A stretch of 18,970 nucleotides of DNA from NCBI GenBank assembly GCA_002398845.1, contig DHBY01000094.1, positions 1 to 18,970 of the forward strand. The letters are read 5' to 3'. Below are positions 1 to 7,287 of this stretch, piece after piece. Under the pieces are notes generated by a model. It was given only the letters and a program-made list of their open reading frames with translations. It was not told where the DNA came from and searched no databases. The number at the start of each line of letters is the position of its first letter. The stretch's first letter is position 1. Both the position numbers and the translations under genes were made by a program. Source of the DNA: Firmicutes bacterium UBA4916. Its GTDB lineage: Bacteria > Bacillota > Clostridia > Tissierellales > Tepidimicrobiaceae.

Positions 1-150
1 GATGATATTAATCTTCTTGCAAATGAACTTCATACTGAAATCCAAACAGTGCTTGAAGAAGTAAAAGAACTTCGTCATGATCTTAGCACAATGGAAATAA
101 TGACCACCAAAAATGCTTTTGATATAGCAAAACTAAAAGCTATACGATAA
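1..150 (+). CDS. 3' end of a coiled-coil protein of unknown function (partial)
   Basis: The first frame is open from base 1 to a TAA at 148-150 and gives 49 residues; the start lies outside the window. The residues are mostly charged and leucine-rich (for example LLANELHTEIQTVLEEVKEL), with a heptad-like pattern typical of a short coiled coil, ending in AFDIAKLKAIR. There is no membrane segment and no cysteine. I do not recognise the family; similar short coiled-coil tails occur in many small clostridial cytoplasmic proteins. It is separated from the next gene by about 195 bases that hold no convincing gene. Confidence 0.6.
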   Translation, partial: DDINLLANELHTEIQTVLEEVKELRHDLSTMEIMTTKNAFDIAKLKAIR

Positions 151-345
151 AAATTTATACTTGCATTATAAGATGACAATATATAGGGCCTTACATTATT
201 TTAACTGTGTGGGGTCTTTTTGTTTGTTTTAAATAGGAATTTTGTGGTATTATATATTACATGGAATAAATATGGTTTTAAAAATATTCGTAGAATTTAG
301 ACAGGTAAATAATATTAAAATATATATACTATGAGGAGTGAATTT

Positions 346-1815
346 ATGTTTAAAAGAAATTCAAAAAAACCATGTGAAGAAGCTATATGTATTATAAAAT
401 ATGTGGAAGATATTTTAGAAGGTAAGGAGGTTTCAAGTCCTAATGTTGAATATTCTATACATACTCAGCTATTAGATCAATTTCAAAAATTATTAAATAA
501 TGAATCTATAACGGAAAAATCAGCAAAGAGCATATTAGACATTGTTAGCTCTTTAAGTAACTTTGATGTAGGAATGTCCCATATTTCATATCAGCTAATG
601 GACTTTGCTAGTGAGATGGAATCTCTTAGTGAGTCAAATCTTGCAATTGTAGAAGAGACTACTGCATCTATGAGTCAAGTAAAAGAATCTATAGACCAGA
701 CCTCAGTGACATTAAATAATCTTTCAGAGGGATCGCAGTCTTTGGCAAGAAAAAATGATGAGAGTATAGAATTATTATCCCAGGTTGAGGGTTTAAAAAA
801 TGATGTGGTAGAAGATACAGGAATTATGTCTGAAAAGATACAACAATTGGTAGACTTAGCTGTTGAAGTTGGTAAAATTGTAGAATCTGTACAACAAATT
901 GCAGAACAAACAAATCTTCTGGCTTTAAATGCTGCAATAGAGGCTGCAAGAGCAGGAGAACATGGTCGTGGTTTTGCTGTTGTAGCTGAAGAAATACGAA
1001 AATTGGCTGATGATACTAAGGATAATTTAAAGGGTATGCAACAATTTATGGATAGTATACAAAGTGCTGCTAAAGAAGGTATGGAAAGCCTAGATAGAAC
1101 CCTAAAATCTACAGAAGAAATGAGTGGAAAAATTGAATTAGTATCTAATACTGTTGGCCAAAATGTGGATCTTCTGAAACTAGCTGTTAAAGATGTAAAA
1201 GATATAGATAATTCTATGGAAGGCATTAGAATATCCGCCAATGAAATAGAACAAGCTATGGAATCTTCATCTCAAGATGCAGAAAAATTAAGCCATATGA
1301 CTTATTCAATTCACGAGGATGCTACTCAAAGTGTAGAGTTTGCAGGCCAAATATCATCAATCGATGGTAAACTTTCGTCCATAGTGGAGCAAATGTTTAA
1401 AGGGCTAGAAGGTGGCAGATATTCTATTACAAATGAGGAATTAGAAGAGGTTATAAATAAAGCAAAAAAATCTCATCAAGAATGGCTAAGGTGTTTAAAT
1501 AAAATAGTAGATGAAATGAGAATTTATCCTATTCAAATAGATGCCAATAGATGTGCTTTTGGGCATTTTTATAATGCAATTAAAATAGACCATCCTGAAA
1601 TAAATAAACTATGGGAAAAAGTAGACTTCTTGCATCATGAGTTTCACTCCATAGGAGATAAGGTTATAAATGCGGTAAAACAAAATGATAAATCTAGTGC
1701 AAATAAATACTATAATGATGCCGTAAAAGTTTCTAAAGATATGATGGATATATTAACAGAAGTTGAGTCTAGAATATCTAATTTAGGGGATAAAGGAATA
1801 AAAGTCATAGCATAA
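346..1815 (+). CDS. Soluble methyl-accepting chemotaxis protein with C-terminal CZB zinc-binding domain
   Basis: A 489-residue chemoreceptor without signal peptide or membrane helix, so it should act in the cytoplasm, signalling through CheW/CheA. The long central coiled coil contains the conserved hairpin tip at about residues 182-222 (EQTNLLALNAAIEAARAGE then GRGFAVVAEEIRKLA). After it comes a CZB (chemoreceptor zinc-binding) domain, about 365-470, with the expected ligand pattern: H377, C403 in a CAFGHFY motif, and H430 and H434. In characterised CZB receptors the bound zinc responds to redox or oxidants such as HOCl; the stimulus here is inferred only. ATG at 346 is chosen over the in-frame ATG at 331 because the AGGAGTG ribosome site (334-340) overlaps the upstream codons and sits 5 bases before 346. 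It is monocistronic, with a terminator directly after it. Confidence 0.93.
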   Translation: MFKRNSKKPCEEAICIIKYVEDILEGKEVSSPNVEYSIHTQLLDQFQKLLNNESITEKSAKSILDIVSSLSNFDVGMSHISYQLMDFASEMESLSESNLAIVEETTASMSQVKESIDQTSVTLNNLSEGSQSLARKNDESIELLSQVEGLKNDVVEDTGIMSEKIQQLVDLAVEVGKIVESVQQIAEQTNLLALNAAIEAARAGEHGRGFAVVAEEIRKLADDTKDNLKGMQQFMDSIQSAAKEGMESLDRTLKSTEEMSGKIELVSNTVGQNVDLLKLAVKDVKDIDNSMEGIRISANEIEQAMESSSQDAEKLSHMTYSIHEDATQSVEFAGQISSIDGKLSSIVEQMFKGLEGGRYSITNEELEEVINKAKKSHQEWLRCLNKIVDEMRIYPIQIDANRCAFGHFYNAIKIDHPEINKLWEKVDFLHHEFHSIGDKVINAVKQNDKSSANKYYNDAVKVSKDMMDILTEVESRISNLGDKGIKVIA

Positions 1816-1817
1816 AA

Positions 1818-1850
1818 CAGTGTAGATAAGTTTATCGCACTGCTTTTTTA
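1818..1850 (+). terminator. Intrinsic terminator of the chemoreceptor gene
   Basis: Three bases after the stop codon, CAGTG-TA-GATAA pairs with TTATC-G-CACTG across a GTT loop, with a one-base bulge. The stem is followed by a run of seven T interrupted only by the stem's closing C. This is a standard rho-independent terminator. Confidence 0.8.
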
Positions 1851-1886
1851 TTGTCTGGGAAAGCATGATTATTTTTTAACAATTAC

Positions 1887-1915
1887 TTGACGTTATCAGA
1901 TATATTACTTTACAT
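1887..1915 (+). promoter_or_regulatory. Possible promoter for the riboswitch-controlled operon
   Basis: TTGACG (1887-1892) is a good -35 element. At the usual 17-base spacing it meets TTACAT (1910-1915), a poor -10. The placement is right for a transcript that begins just upstream of the riboswitch, but the -10 is weak. The element is overlapped by the left arm of the 11-bp inverted repeat at 1903-1913, so activity may depend on a bound regulator. Confidence 0.3.
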
Positions 1916-1941
1916 GGATTGGCAATTATGGTAAAGTAATA
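1903..1941. repeat. 11-bp perfect inverted repeat (possible operator or leader hairpin)
   Basis: TATTACTTTAC (1903-1913) is an exact inverted copy of GTAAAGTAATA (1931-1941), with 17 bases between. It lies between the candidate -35 and the riboswitch aptamer and is not followed by a T run, so it is not a terminator. It could be a protein-binding site over the promoter or a 5' stem of the leader RNA. Confidence 0.55.
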
Positions 1942-1956
1942 AGTACCAAATATAAA

Positions 1957-2055
1957 AATCTCCGAGCATTTTGACCTATAAATTCAATTCATGGTTGACT
2001 TGCCGATAGGGTTTTACTGGAAACGGTAAGGCCTCCTGATGGAAAGGAGAGAATT
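1957..2055 (+). ncRNA. Moco-type (molybdenum/tungsten cofactor) riboswitch aptamer
   Basis: The leader carries the blocks I associate with the Moco RNA motif: CTCCGAGC at 1960-1967, GGTTGAC at 1993-1999, CCGATAGGG at 2003-2011, a GGAAAC segment and GCCTCC then GATGGAAAGGAG. Pairings seen: ACCTAT (1974-1979) with ATAGGGT (2006-2012, one bulged G); TTACTG with CGGTAA closing a GAAA tetraloop (2014-2029); and CTCC (2033-2036) with GGAG (2046-2049). The aptamer is directly followed by a terminator and then by a gene set whose proteins carry molybdopterin-oxidoreductase-type folds and which ends in a mobB remnant, which fits Moco sensing. I cannot tell the Moco from the tungsten (Tuco) variant by eye. 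The identification is from recall of the motif, not from a covariance-model search. Confidence 0.75.
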
Positions 2056-2065
2056 ATTTGCAGTG

Positions 2066-2098
2066 CAGCATTTCCATTGGGGATGCTGTTTTGTTTTT
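2066..2098 (+). terminator. Riboswitch expression platform: terminator with competing antiterminator
   Basis: CAGCATTTCC (2066-2075) pairs with GGGGATGCTG (2079-2088) over an ATT loop, 10 bp including two G-U pairs, followed by TTTTGTTTTT. An alternative helix is visible: GATGGAAA of the aptamer (2038-2045) pairs over 8 positions (one G-U) with TTTCCATT (2071-2078), which is the upper left arm and loop of the terminator. Locking the aptamer would release the terminator, so an OFF switch (cofactor present, operon silent) is the natural reading. The direction is inferred. Confidence 0.75.
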
Positions 2099-2159
2099 GT
2101 GTCTTTAATTAGGTTAATGTTTTATATATTAAATTAAAATTAGAAAGGTGGAGGTATTT

Positions 2160-3266
2160 ATGTTTAAGAAAAAAATGAGATTAGTTACATTAGTGTTGGC
2201 AATGGTACTGATATTGTCCCAAGTAGTTGTATTAGCGGAGAATGCTGAAAATCTTGTAGTTGAAATAGCAGGAGAAGGCGTTAAAACAGAACTAAAATTA
2301 ACTCTTGCTGATTTAAAGGCTATGCCGAAAGAAGCTCAAATTAATGATGAATACATATACAATAGTAAATCAGGACAAAAAACTGTATCAGTTAAAGGGG
2401 TTAGCCTTGCTTATGTTTTAAAAGAAAAAGCAGGTGTAACTGCAAAAAATGCGGAGGCAATTTTTGAAACATCTGATGGATATCCAGTTGATCCACAGAC
2501 ATTAGAAGATATTTTTAATGAAGATTTAAAATTTGTTTTGGCTTATGAAATCGATGGTAAAGCAACAGACAATATAGTTGTCTATAGAAAGCTTAAAGAA
2601 CCTGGAGAATTTGGTACAGTATATAAGATGGTAGTTAAAATAACTGTAGGAAAGCCTATTGAAGCAACAGGAGAGAAAGAACCTAAAACAGAAGAAGTAA
2701 AAGATATAGTTTTCACTGATATAACAGAAGAATATAAATTTGCAGCAACTGCCATAGAAGAGCTTGCAAAAAAAGGGATAATTAATGGAGTAGGCAATGG
2801 TAAATATGCTCCAGAAAAAGAATTTACCAGAGCTGAGTTTTGTAAAGTTATGGTTGAAACTTTAGGATATGATAAGGTCCAATATACTAGTAAATTTACC
2901 GATGTAAAGGCTAATGATTGGTTTGCTCCATATGTACAAGCAGCTGTTGAAACAGGCTTGTTTAAAGGATATACAGATGGAACTTTCAAACCAAATCAAA
3001 CTATAACTAGACAGGAAATAGCAAAAGTAGTTGGAAGAGGTGCCGTAATAGCTGAAGTAGTACCACAAGCTAAATTAGAAAAGTTCGTAATGGGAAAATC
3101 AAAATATCAAGACAAGGATTTAGTTCCAAATTGGGCAGAACATGAGGTAGCTTGGTTAGAATCCCAAGGAGTATTTGCTGATATAGCCACAGAAAAATTC
3201 GAACCTACAAAGGTAATTAATCGAGCAGAAGCAGCTGTTATTGTATATAATGCTTTATTTAAGTAA
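2160..3266 (+). CDS. SLH-anchored surface protein with one SUOX-like (Oxidored_molyb-fold) domain
   Basis: A 368-residue exported protein. A Sec signal peptide (1-26, ending VVVLA) precedes a small sulfite-oxidase-like domain (about 31-164) with the pattern LADLKAMP, VKGVSLAYVL, SDGYPV, FVLAYEIDGK. Three S-layer homology repeats follow (about 185-240, 246-300, 316-368), with FTRAEF, ITRQEI and INRAEA motifs that bind secondary cell-wall polymer. The segment that holds the molybdenum-binding cysteine in sulfite oxidase reads DEYIYNSKSG here, so catalysis by Moco is unlikely; a ligand-binding role is inferred. The signal is Sec type, not Tat, which also argues against export of a folded Moco enzyme. 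ATG 2160 is preferred to GTG 2148 because AGGTGGAGG (2146-2154) is its ribosome site. It is the first gene after the riboswitch. Confidence 0.85.
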   Translation: MFKKKMRLVTLVLAMVLILSQVVVLAENAENLVVEIAGEGVKTELKLTLADLKAMPKEAQINDEYIYNSKSGQKTVSVKGVSLAYVLKEKAGVTAKNAEAIFETSDGYPVDPQTLEDIFNEDLKFVLAYEIDGKATDNIVVYRKLKEPGEFGTVYKMVVKITVGKPIEATGEKEPKTEEVKDIVFTDITEEYKFAATAIEELAKKGIINGVGNGKYAPEKEFTRAEFCKVMVETLGYDKVQYTSKFTDVKANDWFAPYVQAAVETGLFKGYTDGTFKPNQTITRQEIAKVVGRGAVIAEVVPQAKLEKFVMGKSKYQDKDLVPNWAEHEVAWLESQGVFADIATEKFEPTKVINRAEAAVIVYNALFK

Positions 3267-3290
3267 AATTTAGTAATGGAAGAAATGGAC

Positions 3291-3320
3291 AAAGAGCGAT
3301 GGCAATAGCTTTCGCTCTTT
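3291..3320 (+). terminator. Intergenic hairpin, partial terminator or processing site
   Basis: AAAGAGCGA (3291-3299) pairs perfectly with TCGCTCTTT (3312-3320) around a 12-base loop. Only four T close the right arm and the next gene's ribosome site follows at 3331, so full termination is doubtful. It more likely tunes the ratio between the two surface proteins or protects the upstream message. Confidence 0.5.
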
Positions 3321-3343
3321 TGAATAATCAAAAGGAGGTTTTT

Positions 3344-6300
3344 ATGAAATCTTATGCTAGAAGTAAAAAAATAAAATTTATTGCAGCTTTATTGGCATTT
3401 GGAATGGTCTTATCTCAAATTGCCTTCTTTATTGATTCCGCCGAGGCTGCAGCCGTAGACCTACTGATTACAGGTACAGGAGTTAATGAAGAAGTACGTA
3501 TTAAAGAATCTGATTGGTCAAAATACAAGATGGTGGAAAAGATTTACTCTGCAAATAATAGCTTTAACTTCCATAAAATCATTAAAGCAAAGGGCTATGA
3601 TTTGTTTGAATTAATTGGTAAAGGTAATTTAAAAGCAGATAAGGACTATGAGGTTAAATTTACTTGTTCAGATGGATTTGAATTTAAAAAAACTATAAGT
3701 CAATTAAAGAATACCTATTGTTTTAGTAATTTTACAGAGGCAAGTAAAGTAAAAGTTGAACCCATGATAGCCAAGTACACAGCAGTATTGGCTGATTATT
3801 CAAAGGATAGTTTTTCACCACCAATAAAATGGAAGGATAAGGCTTTATCAGATAAGGATTTGGACAAGGGTTTTCCTAAAGTAGTATTTGGACAAACTAA
3901 TATAGATGATATGAATCTATCTCAATGGGGAAAAGATATTGTAAAAATAACTATTGGTGAGGATAGACCATCTAATGAGAGCAATAAAGGAATAGACCTA
4001 GATTCATCCTATAAGCATATTAGTTATGATGATGCACCCTATAATATTGATGCTATAACAGGAGCAACTTTTACTACTGAAGGCCCTGGAGTTGAAAGCT
4101 ATAGGGCAATATCCTTAAGACAGATAGAGGAGGATATTGGTGGGCAAAAACAAGATACATACTATGAAAAGTTAGATGGAAAAGTTATTCAAAATAAATA
4201 TGAAGGAGTAAGTGCAAAGCATTTAATTGATAATTATGTTAAAACTAGGCCCAATGCAGGGAATGTAATATTCAAAGATAAATCCAGAAAACCAATAATT
4301 ACTGTACCAATAGATAAAGTGGAAGATTATCTAATAGCCTATGGTATCAATGATGTTCCTCTTGTATATTCGGATACAGATGTAGGATATAAAGCTAATA
4401 AACGAAATGGTAATGGCTGCTTTAAACTAGTTTATCCTCAGGATAAGGCTAAAGCAAAAGAGTTTTCCAATGTAGCATATATCTATATTGAGGAAAAGGA
4501 TGCCAAAAATATTTATGAACATTCCTATCCTCCCTATGATGATAATAAATATACAAATTATGAAATAATTATTCATGGAGATAAAATGGATAAGGAAGCT
4601 AAATTTAAAGTATCGGATATTGAAGCAATGGAAGATATTAAATATGAAGATGAATATAGTCTTTCCAATAGCGAATATTTTTGGTATTACAATAAATATA
4701 AGGGAGTTCCTCTATGGGATTTACTTCTTAAAGCAGGGATAGATCCTAATATCGATGAAAATACTAGTATTCAGTTTATAGCAGCTGATAATTATAATTT
4801 TGCTCCTATGACCATTGGACAAATAAAGGACAATTCTCTATATGGATATTATGAGAAAAATGCAGAAGATATAGGGGATGGCACTTTTGATGGTTCTAAC
4901 GAAAAACCACTTCATACAGGGATGCCTGTCCTTGTAGCCTATGGATTTAATGGATATCCTTATGTTATAAGACCAACTGAGGATGGTTTTAACTCTGGCC
5001 TTGGCAACGATGGAGGACCTCTTAGGGTTATATTTGGAAAAACAGGTTATAACGATACAAATGGTTCAAATCAAGTTCAGCTTTTAAAAGAAATTATAGT
5101 TGGAGGAGGAAATCCAATATCAACAGGAACACAAGGAGAAACTGGCAAGGGTGAGAGTACTCAAAAAGGTATAGACAAAAATTCAGCTTGGAACCATAAT
5201 CAAGGAGTTTATACTAAATATCTGGATATGCCAGTACTTCGTGTGACAGGTTCTCAGGTAAAGGAACCTATGACCTTTACATTAAGACAATTAGAATCCA
5301 TGACAAAATATGCACTAAGAGATACATACACAGGTGATGGCATCCGTGAATTTGAAGGAATAGCTTTATGGGACTTAATATCTAAGGTGGTTGGACTAAA
5401 AGATGATGTTGATATACCAAGTATAAGGGTCTTTAGCGGGCAGAATTATAATCAGATTTTAAGAAGCAGCAAACAGGTTATGGAAGGGGTACTAAACTCT
5501 AAGGATCAAGTTAAGAAAATTATATTAGCCTATGGAGTAGATGGGTATCCATTGGTGCCTAATGAAAGCGATATAGGATATGTAAATAACAATGCTTACG
5601 GCCCATTAAGATTAATAATTGAGGAAAGTAAATCCATGTGGATAAAATGGACAGATTGTATTGTTGTAGGAAGTGGAGATTATGAAGAACCAAAGATGGA
5701 GGATGTAAAGGAATTAGACTTACCAGAGCTTATTGGTCCTGAAAAAGACTTAGATATAGGCAAAGACGATAATATATGGATTACCTATAAAAATGATACT
5801 GGTAAGGAATTACCAGAGGCAAGTGTTAGAAGCATGGAATATGATAAAGATGGGAATCTATGGATTGGCACCAATAATGGAGGTCTTTCTATGAGGGCCC
5901 CATCAGGAAAATGGACTACTATAAAGGAAATAAAAACTGAAAATGCAGGTACTGTTAAGGTAGATACATGCTATGCCATAGTTCAAAGGGAAAATGAAGA
6001 GCTGTGGATTACCCTTGGAGGACCTATAACACCTCAGGGTATATTGGTAAAAACTAATGAAAGTTGGAAACTTTTAAATACAGATAATTCACTGCTTCCA
6101 GAAACCTTTGTTCAAGAATTAGAGCTAGACGGAAATGGCGGATTGTGGATAGGTACACAAAATGGTGCTGTATATGTGGACAAGGATAATAATTGGAAAG
6201 TATATACTGAGAAAGAGGGGCTTTTGCCTTATTCTGTAGATGCCCTAGAGCCTGATGGAGAAGGAGGGGCTTGGATAGGTTATTATCCTGATGTAAAAGG

Positions 6301-7240
6301 AGATGAAGAAAGTCCTATTTATATTGGAGGCTACCAACATTTAGCAGCCGATGGAACTGTTACAACCTATGAAGGTTTCGACAATACCAATTTCAATGTA
6401 AATTGGGTAAGAAGCATTTCCATGGATAATAAAGGTGGAGTTTGGGTTGTAAGATCTGGTAATGCATCAGGATTTGGCCATGGAGAAGTGGATTATATAC
6501 TAAATGGCAAAAGGACAGTTTATACAGCAAAAGAACTATATCCATCAATAACTGAGGATGATGATATAAGATTAGTTTTGGCGGATAAAGAAAATGATGA
6601 AACCCTTTATATTGGAACCGTTGCTAGTGGTTTAATCAAAACTGAAGGAACTGGCAAAGTAACAGAAAAAATTGATGCATCTAATCAATTTCCTGCTAAA
6701 AAGTGGAACAATGTATATTTTATAGATCGAGATAAGGATAATCTACTGGTAGGTACAAATGGTGGAGCAGCAGTTTATACAAAAGGAAAAACTTTTAAGG
6801 ATATTGAATCCCATTGGGCTAAAAAGGAAATTAAAGAAATGGCCACCATGGGCTATATAAATGGAAGCAGTGATAAATTTAGACCAGATGATAATATTAC
6901 TAGGGCTGAATTTGTTGCTATTATGACTAGAGTATTAGGCCTTGAAACATCTAAGACTGAAAATATACCATTTAGTGATGTGAAACCAAATTCACCAATT
7001 AAAAGGCAGGAGATATGCAATATATTAGCTACTTTCTTAGATAAAGAATTGACCAATGAAGAGGTAGAGGACACATTATCTAATTTTAATGATGAAGTAG
7101 ATAATTGGGCGAAAAATTCAGTTGCAGCAGTAATTGATGCAGAAATTGTCAATGGATTATCTAATAATACTATTGGAGGACAGTTTAATGCTACAAGGGC
7201 AGAGGCTGCAGTAATATTATTGAGATACTTAAAATATTAA
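3344..7240 (+). CDS. Large SLH surface protein: four SUOX-like repeats, beta-propeller, SLH anchor
   Basis: A 1298-residue exported mosaic. After a Sec signal (1-36) come four tandem SUOX-like modules (about 38-206, 236-385, 403-586, 608-776), each with a KGVPLWDLL-type turn, a D-G/N-Y/F strand and, in most, a GPLR-type strand. Next is a stretch of Reg_prop-like propeller blades (about 800-1147; DGNLWIGT, NGGLWIGT, GEGGAWIG, NKGGVWVV). SLH repeats end the protein (1150-1200, a shortened one at 1209-1232, 1246-1298). None of the four modules has a cysteine at the Moco-ligand position; C108 and C126 lie elsewhere. DAITGATFTT (236-245) matches the flavinylation pattern DxxTGATxT but sits where the other modules have their first strand. 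ATG 3344 follows AAGGAGG (3332-3338), which rules out the ATG at 3299. Function is not established; surface ligand capture is inferred. Confidence 0.82.
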   Translation: MKSYARSKKIKFIAALLAFGMVLSQIAFFIDSAEAAAVDLLITGTGVNEEVRIKESDWSKYKMVEKIYSANNSFNFHKIIKAKGYDLFELIGKGNLKADKDYEVKFTCSDGFEFKKTISQLKNTYCFSNFTEASKVKVEPMIAKYTAVLADYSKDSFSPPIKWKDKALSDKDLDKGFPKVVFGQTNIDDMNLSQWGKDIVKITIGEDRPSNESNKGIDLDSSYKHISYDDAPYNIDAITGATFTTEGPGVESYRAISLRQIEEDIGGQKQDTYYEKLDGKVIQNKYEGVSAKHLIDNYVKTRPNAGNVIFKDKSRKPIITVPIDKVEDYLIAYGINDVPLVYSDTDVGYKANKRNGNGCFKLVYPQDKAKAKEFSNVAYIYIEEKDAKNIYEHSYPPYDDNKYTNYEIIIHGDKMDKEAKFKVSDIEAMEDIKYEDEYSLSNSEYFWYYNKYKGVPLWDLLLKAGIDPNIDENTSIQFIAADNYNFAPMTIGQIKDNSLYGYYEKNAEDIGDGTFDGSNEKPLHTGMPVLVAYGFNGYPYVIRPTEDGFNSGLGNDGGPLRVIFGKTGYNDTNGSNQVQLLKEIIVGGGNPISTGTQGETGKGESTQKGIDKNSAWNHNQGVYTKYLDMPVLRVTGSQVKEPMTFTLRQLESMTKYALRDTYTGDGIREFEGIALWDLISKVVGLKDDVDIPSIRVFSGQNYNQILRSSKQVMEGVLNSKDQVKKIILAYGVDGYPLVPNESDIGYVNNNAYGPLRLIIEESKSMWIKWTDCIVVGSGDYEEPKMEDVKELDLPELIGPEKDLDIGKDDNIWITYKNDTGKELPEASVRSMEYDKDGNLWIGTNNGGLSMRAPSGKWTTIKEIKTENAGTVKVDTCYAIVQRENEELWITLGGPITPQGILVKTNESWKLLNTDNSLLPETFVQELELDGNGGLWIGTQNGAVYVDKDNNWKVYTEKEGLLPYSVDALEPDGEGGAWIGYYPDVKGDEESPIYIGGYQHLAADGTVTTYEGFDNTNFNVNWVRSISMDNKGGVWVVRSGNASGFGHGEVDYILNGKRTVYTAKELYPSITEDDDIRLVLADKENDETLYIGTVASGLIKTEGTGKVTEKIDASNQFPAKKWNNVYFIDRDKDNLLVGTNGGAAVYTKGKTFKDIESHWAKKEIKEMATMGYINGSSDKFRPDDNITRAEFVAIMTRVLGLETSKTENIPFSDVKPNSPIKRQEICNILATFLDKELTNEEVEDTLSNFNDEVDNWAKNSVAAVIDAEIVNGLSNNTIGGQFNATRAEAAVILLRYLKY

Positions 7241-7244
7241 TAGA

Positions 7245-7271
7245 TGGCAATAGGACTTGTTTCTATTGCCA
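7245..7271 (+). repeat. Intergenic hairpin between the SLH protein and the lipoprotein genes
   Basis: TGGCAATAG (7245-7253) is an exact inverted copy of CTATTGCCA (7263-7271) with a 9-base loop and no T run. GATGGCAATAG (7243-7253) also occurs in the preceding intergenic hairpin at 3298-3308. Probably an mRNA-stability or processing element inside the operon. Confidence 0.5.
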
Positions 7272-7287
7272 CATTTAGGAGGGTTCT

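Noticed and set aside
184..222. Possible terminator after the first partial gene
   Set aside because: The arms AGGGCC and GGGGTCT do not pair well despite the T-rich stretch that follows.
331..345. Alternative upstream ATG of the chemoreceptor
   Set aside because: The ribosome site AGGAGTG lies inside these codons and is correctly spaced for ATG 346.
424..445. Perfect AAGGAGG inside the chemoreceptor as an internal translation start
   Set aside because: The nearest ATG is 13 bases away, too far, and the main frame is continuous and conserved.
675..1241. Minus-strand open frame of 188 residues within the chemoreceptor
   Set aside because: Antisense to a highly conserved chemoreceptor core; no ribosome site and no recognisable protein.
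1887..1910. ModE-like molybdate-regulator site near CGTTATCAGATATATT
   Set aside because: Only one half of the expected palindrome resembles such a site; the match is too weak to claim.
3665..3723. Cysteines C108 and C126 of the large surface protein as Mo ligands
   Set aside because: They lie at and after the D-G-F strand, not in the segment that carries the Mo-binding cysteine in sulfite oxidases.
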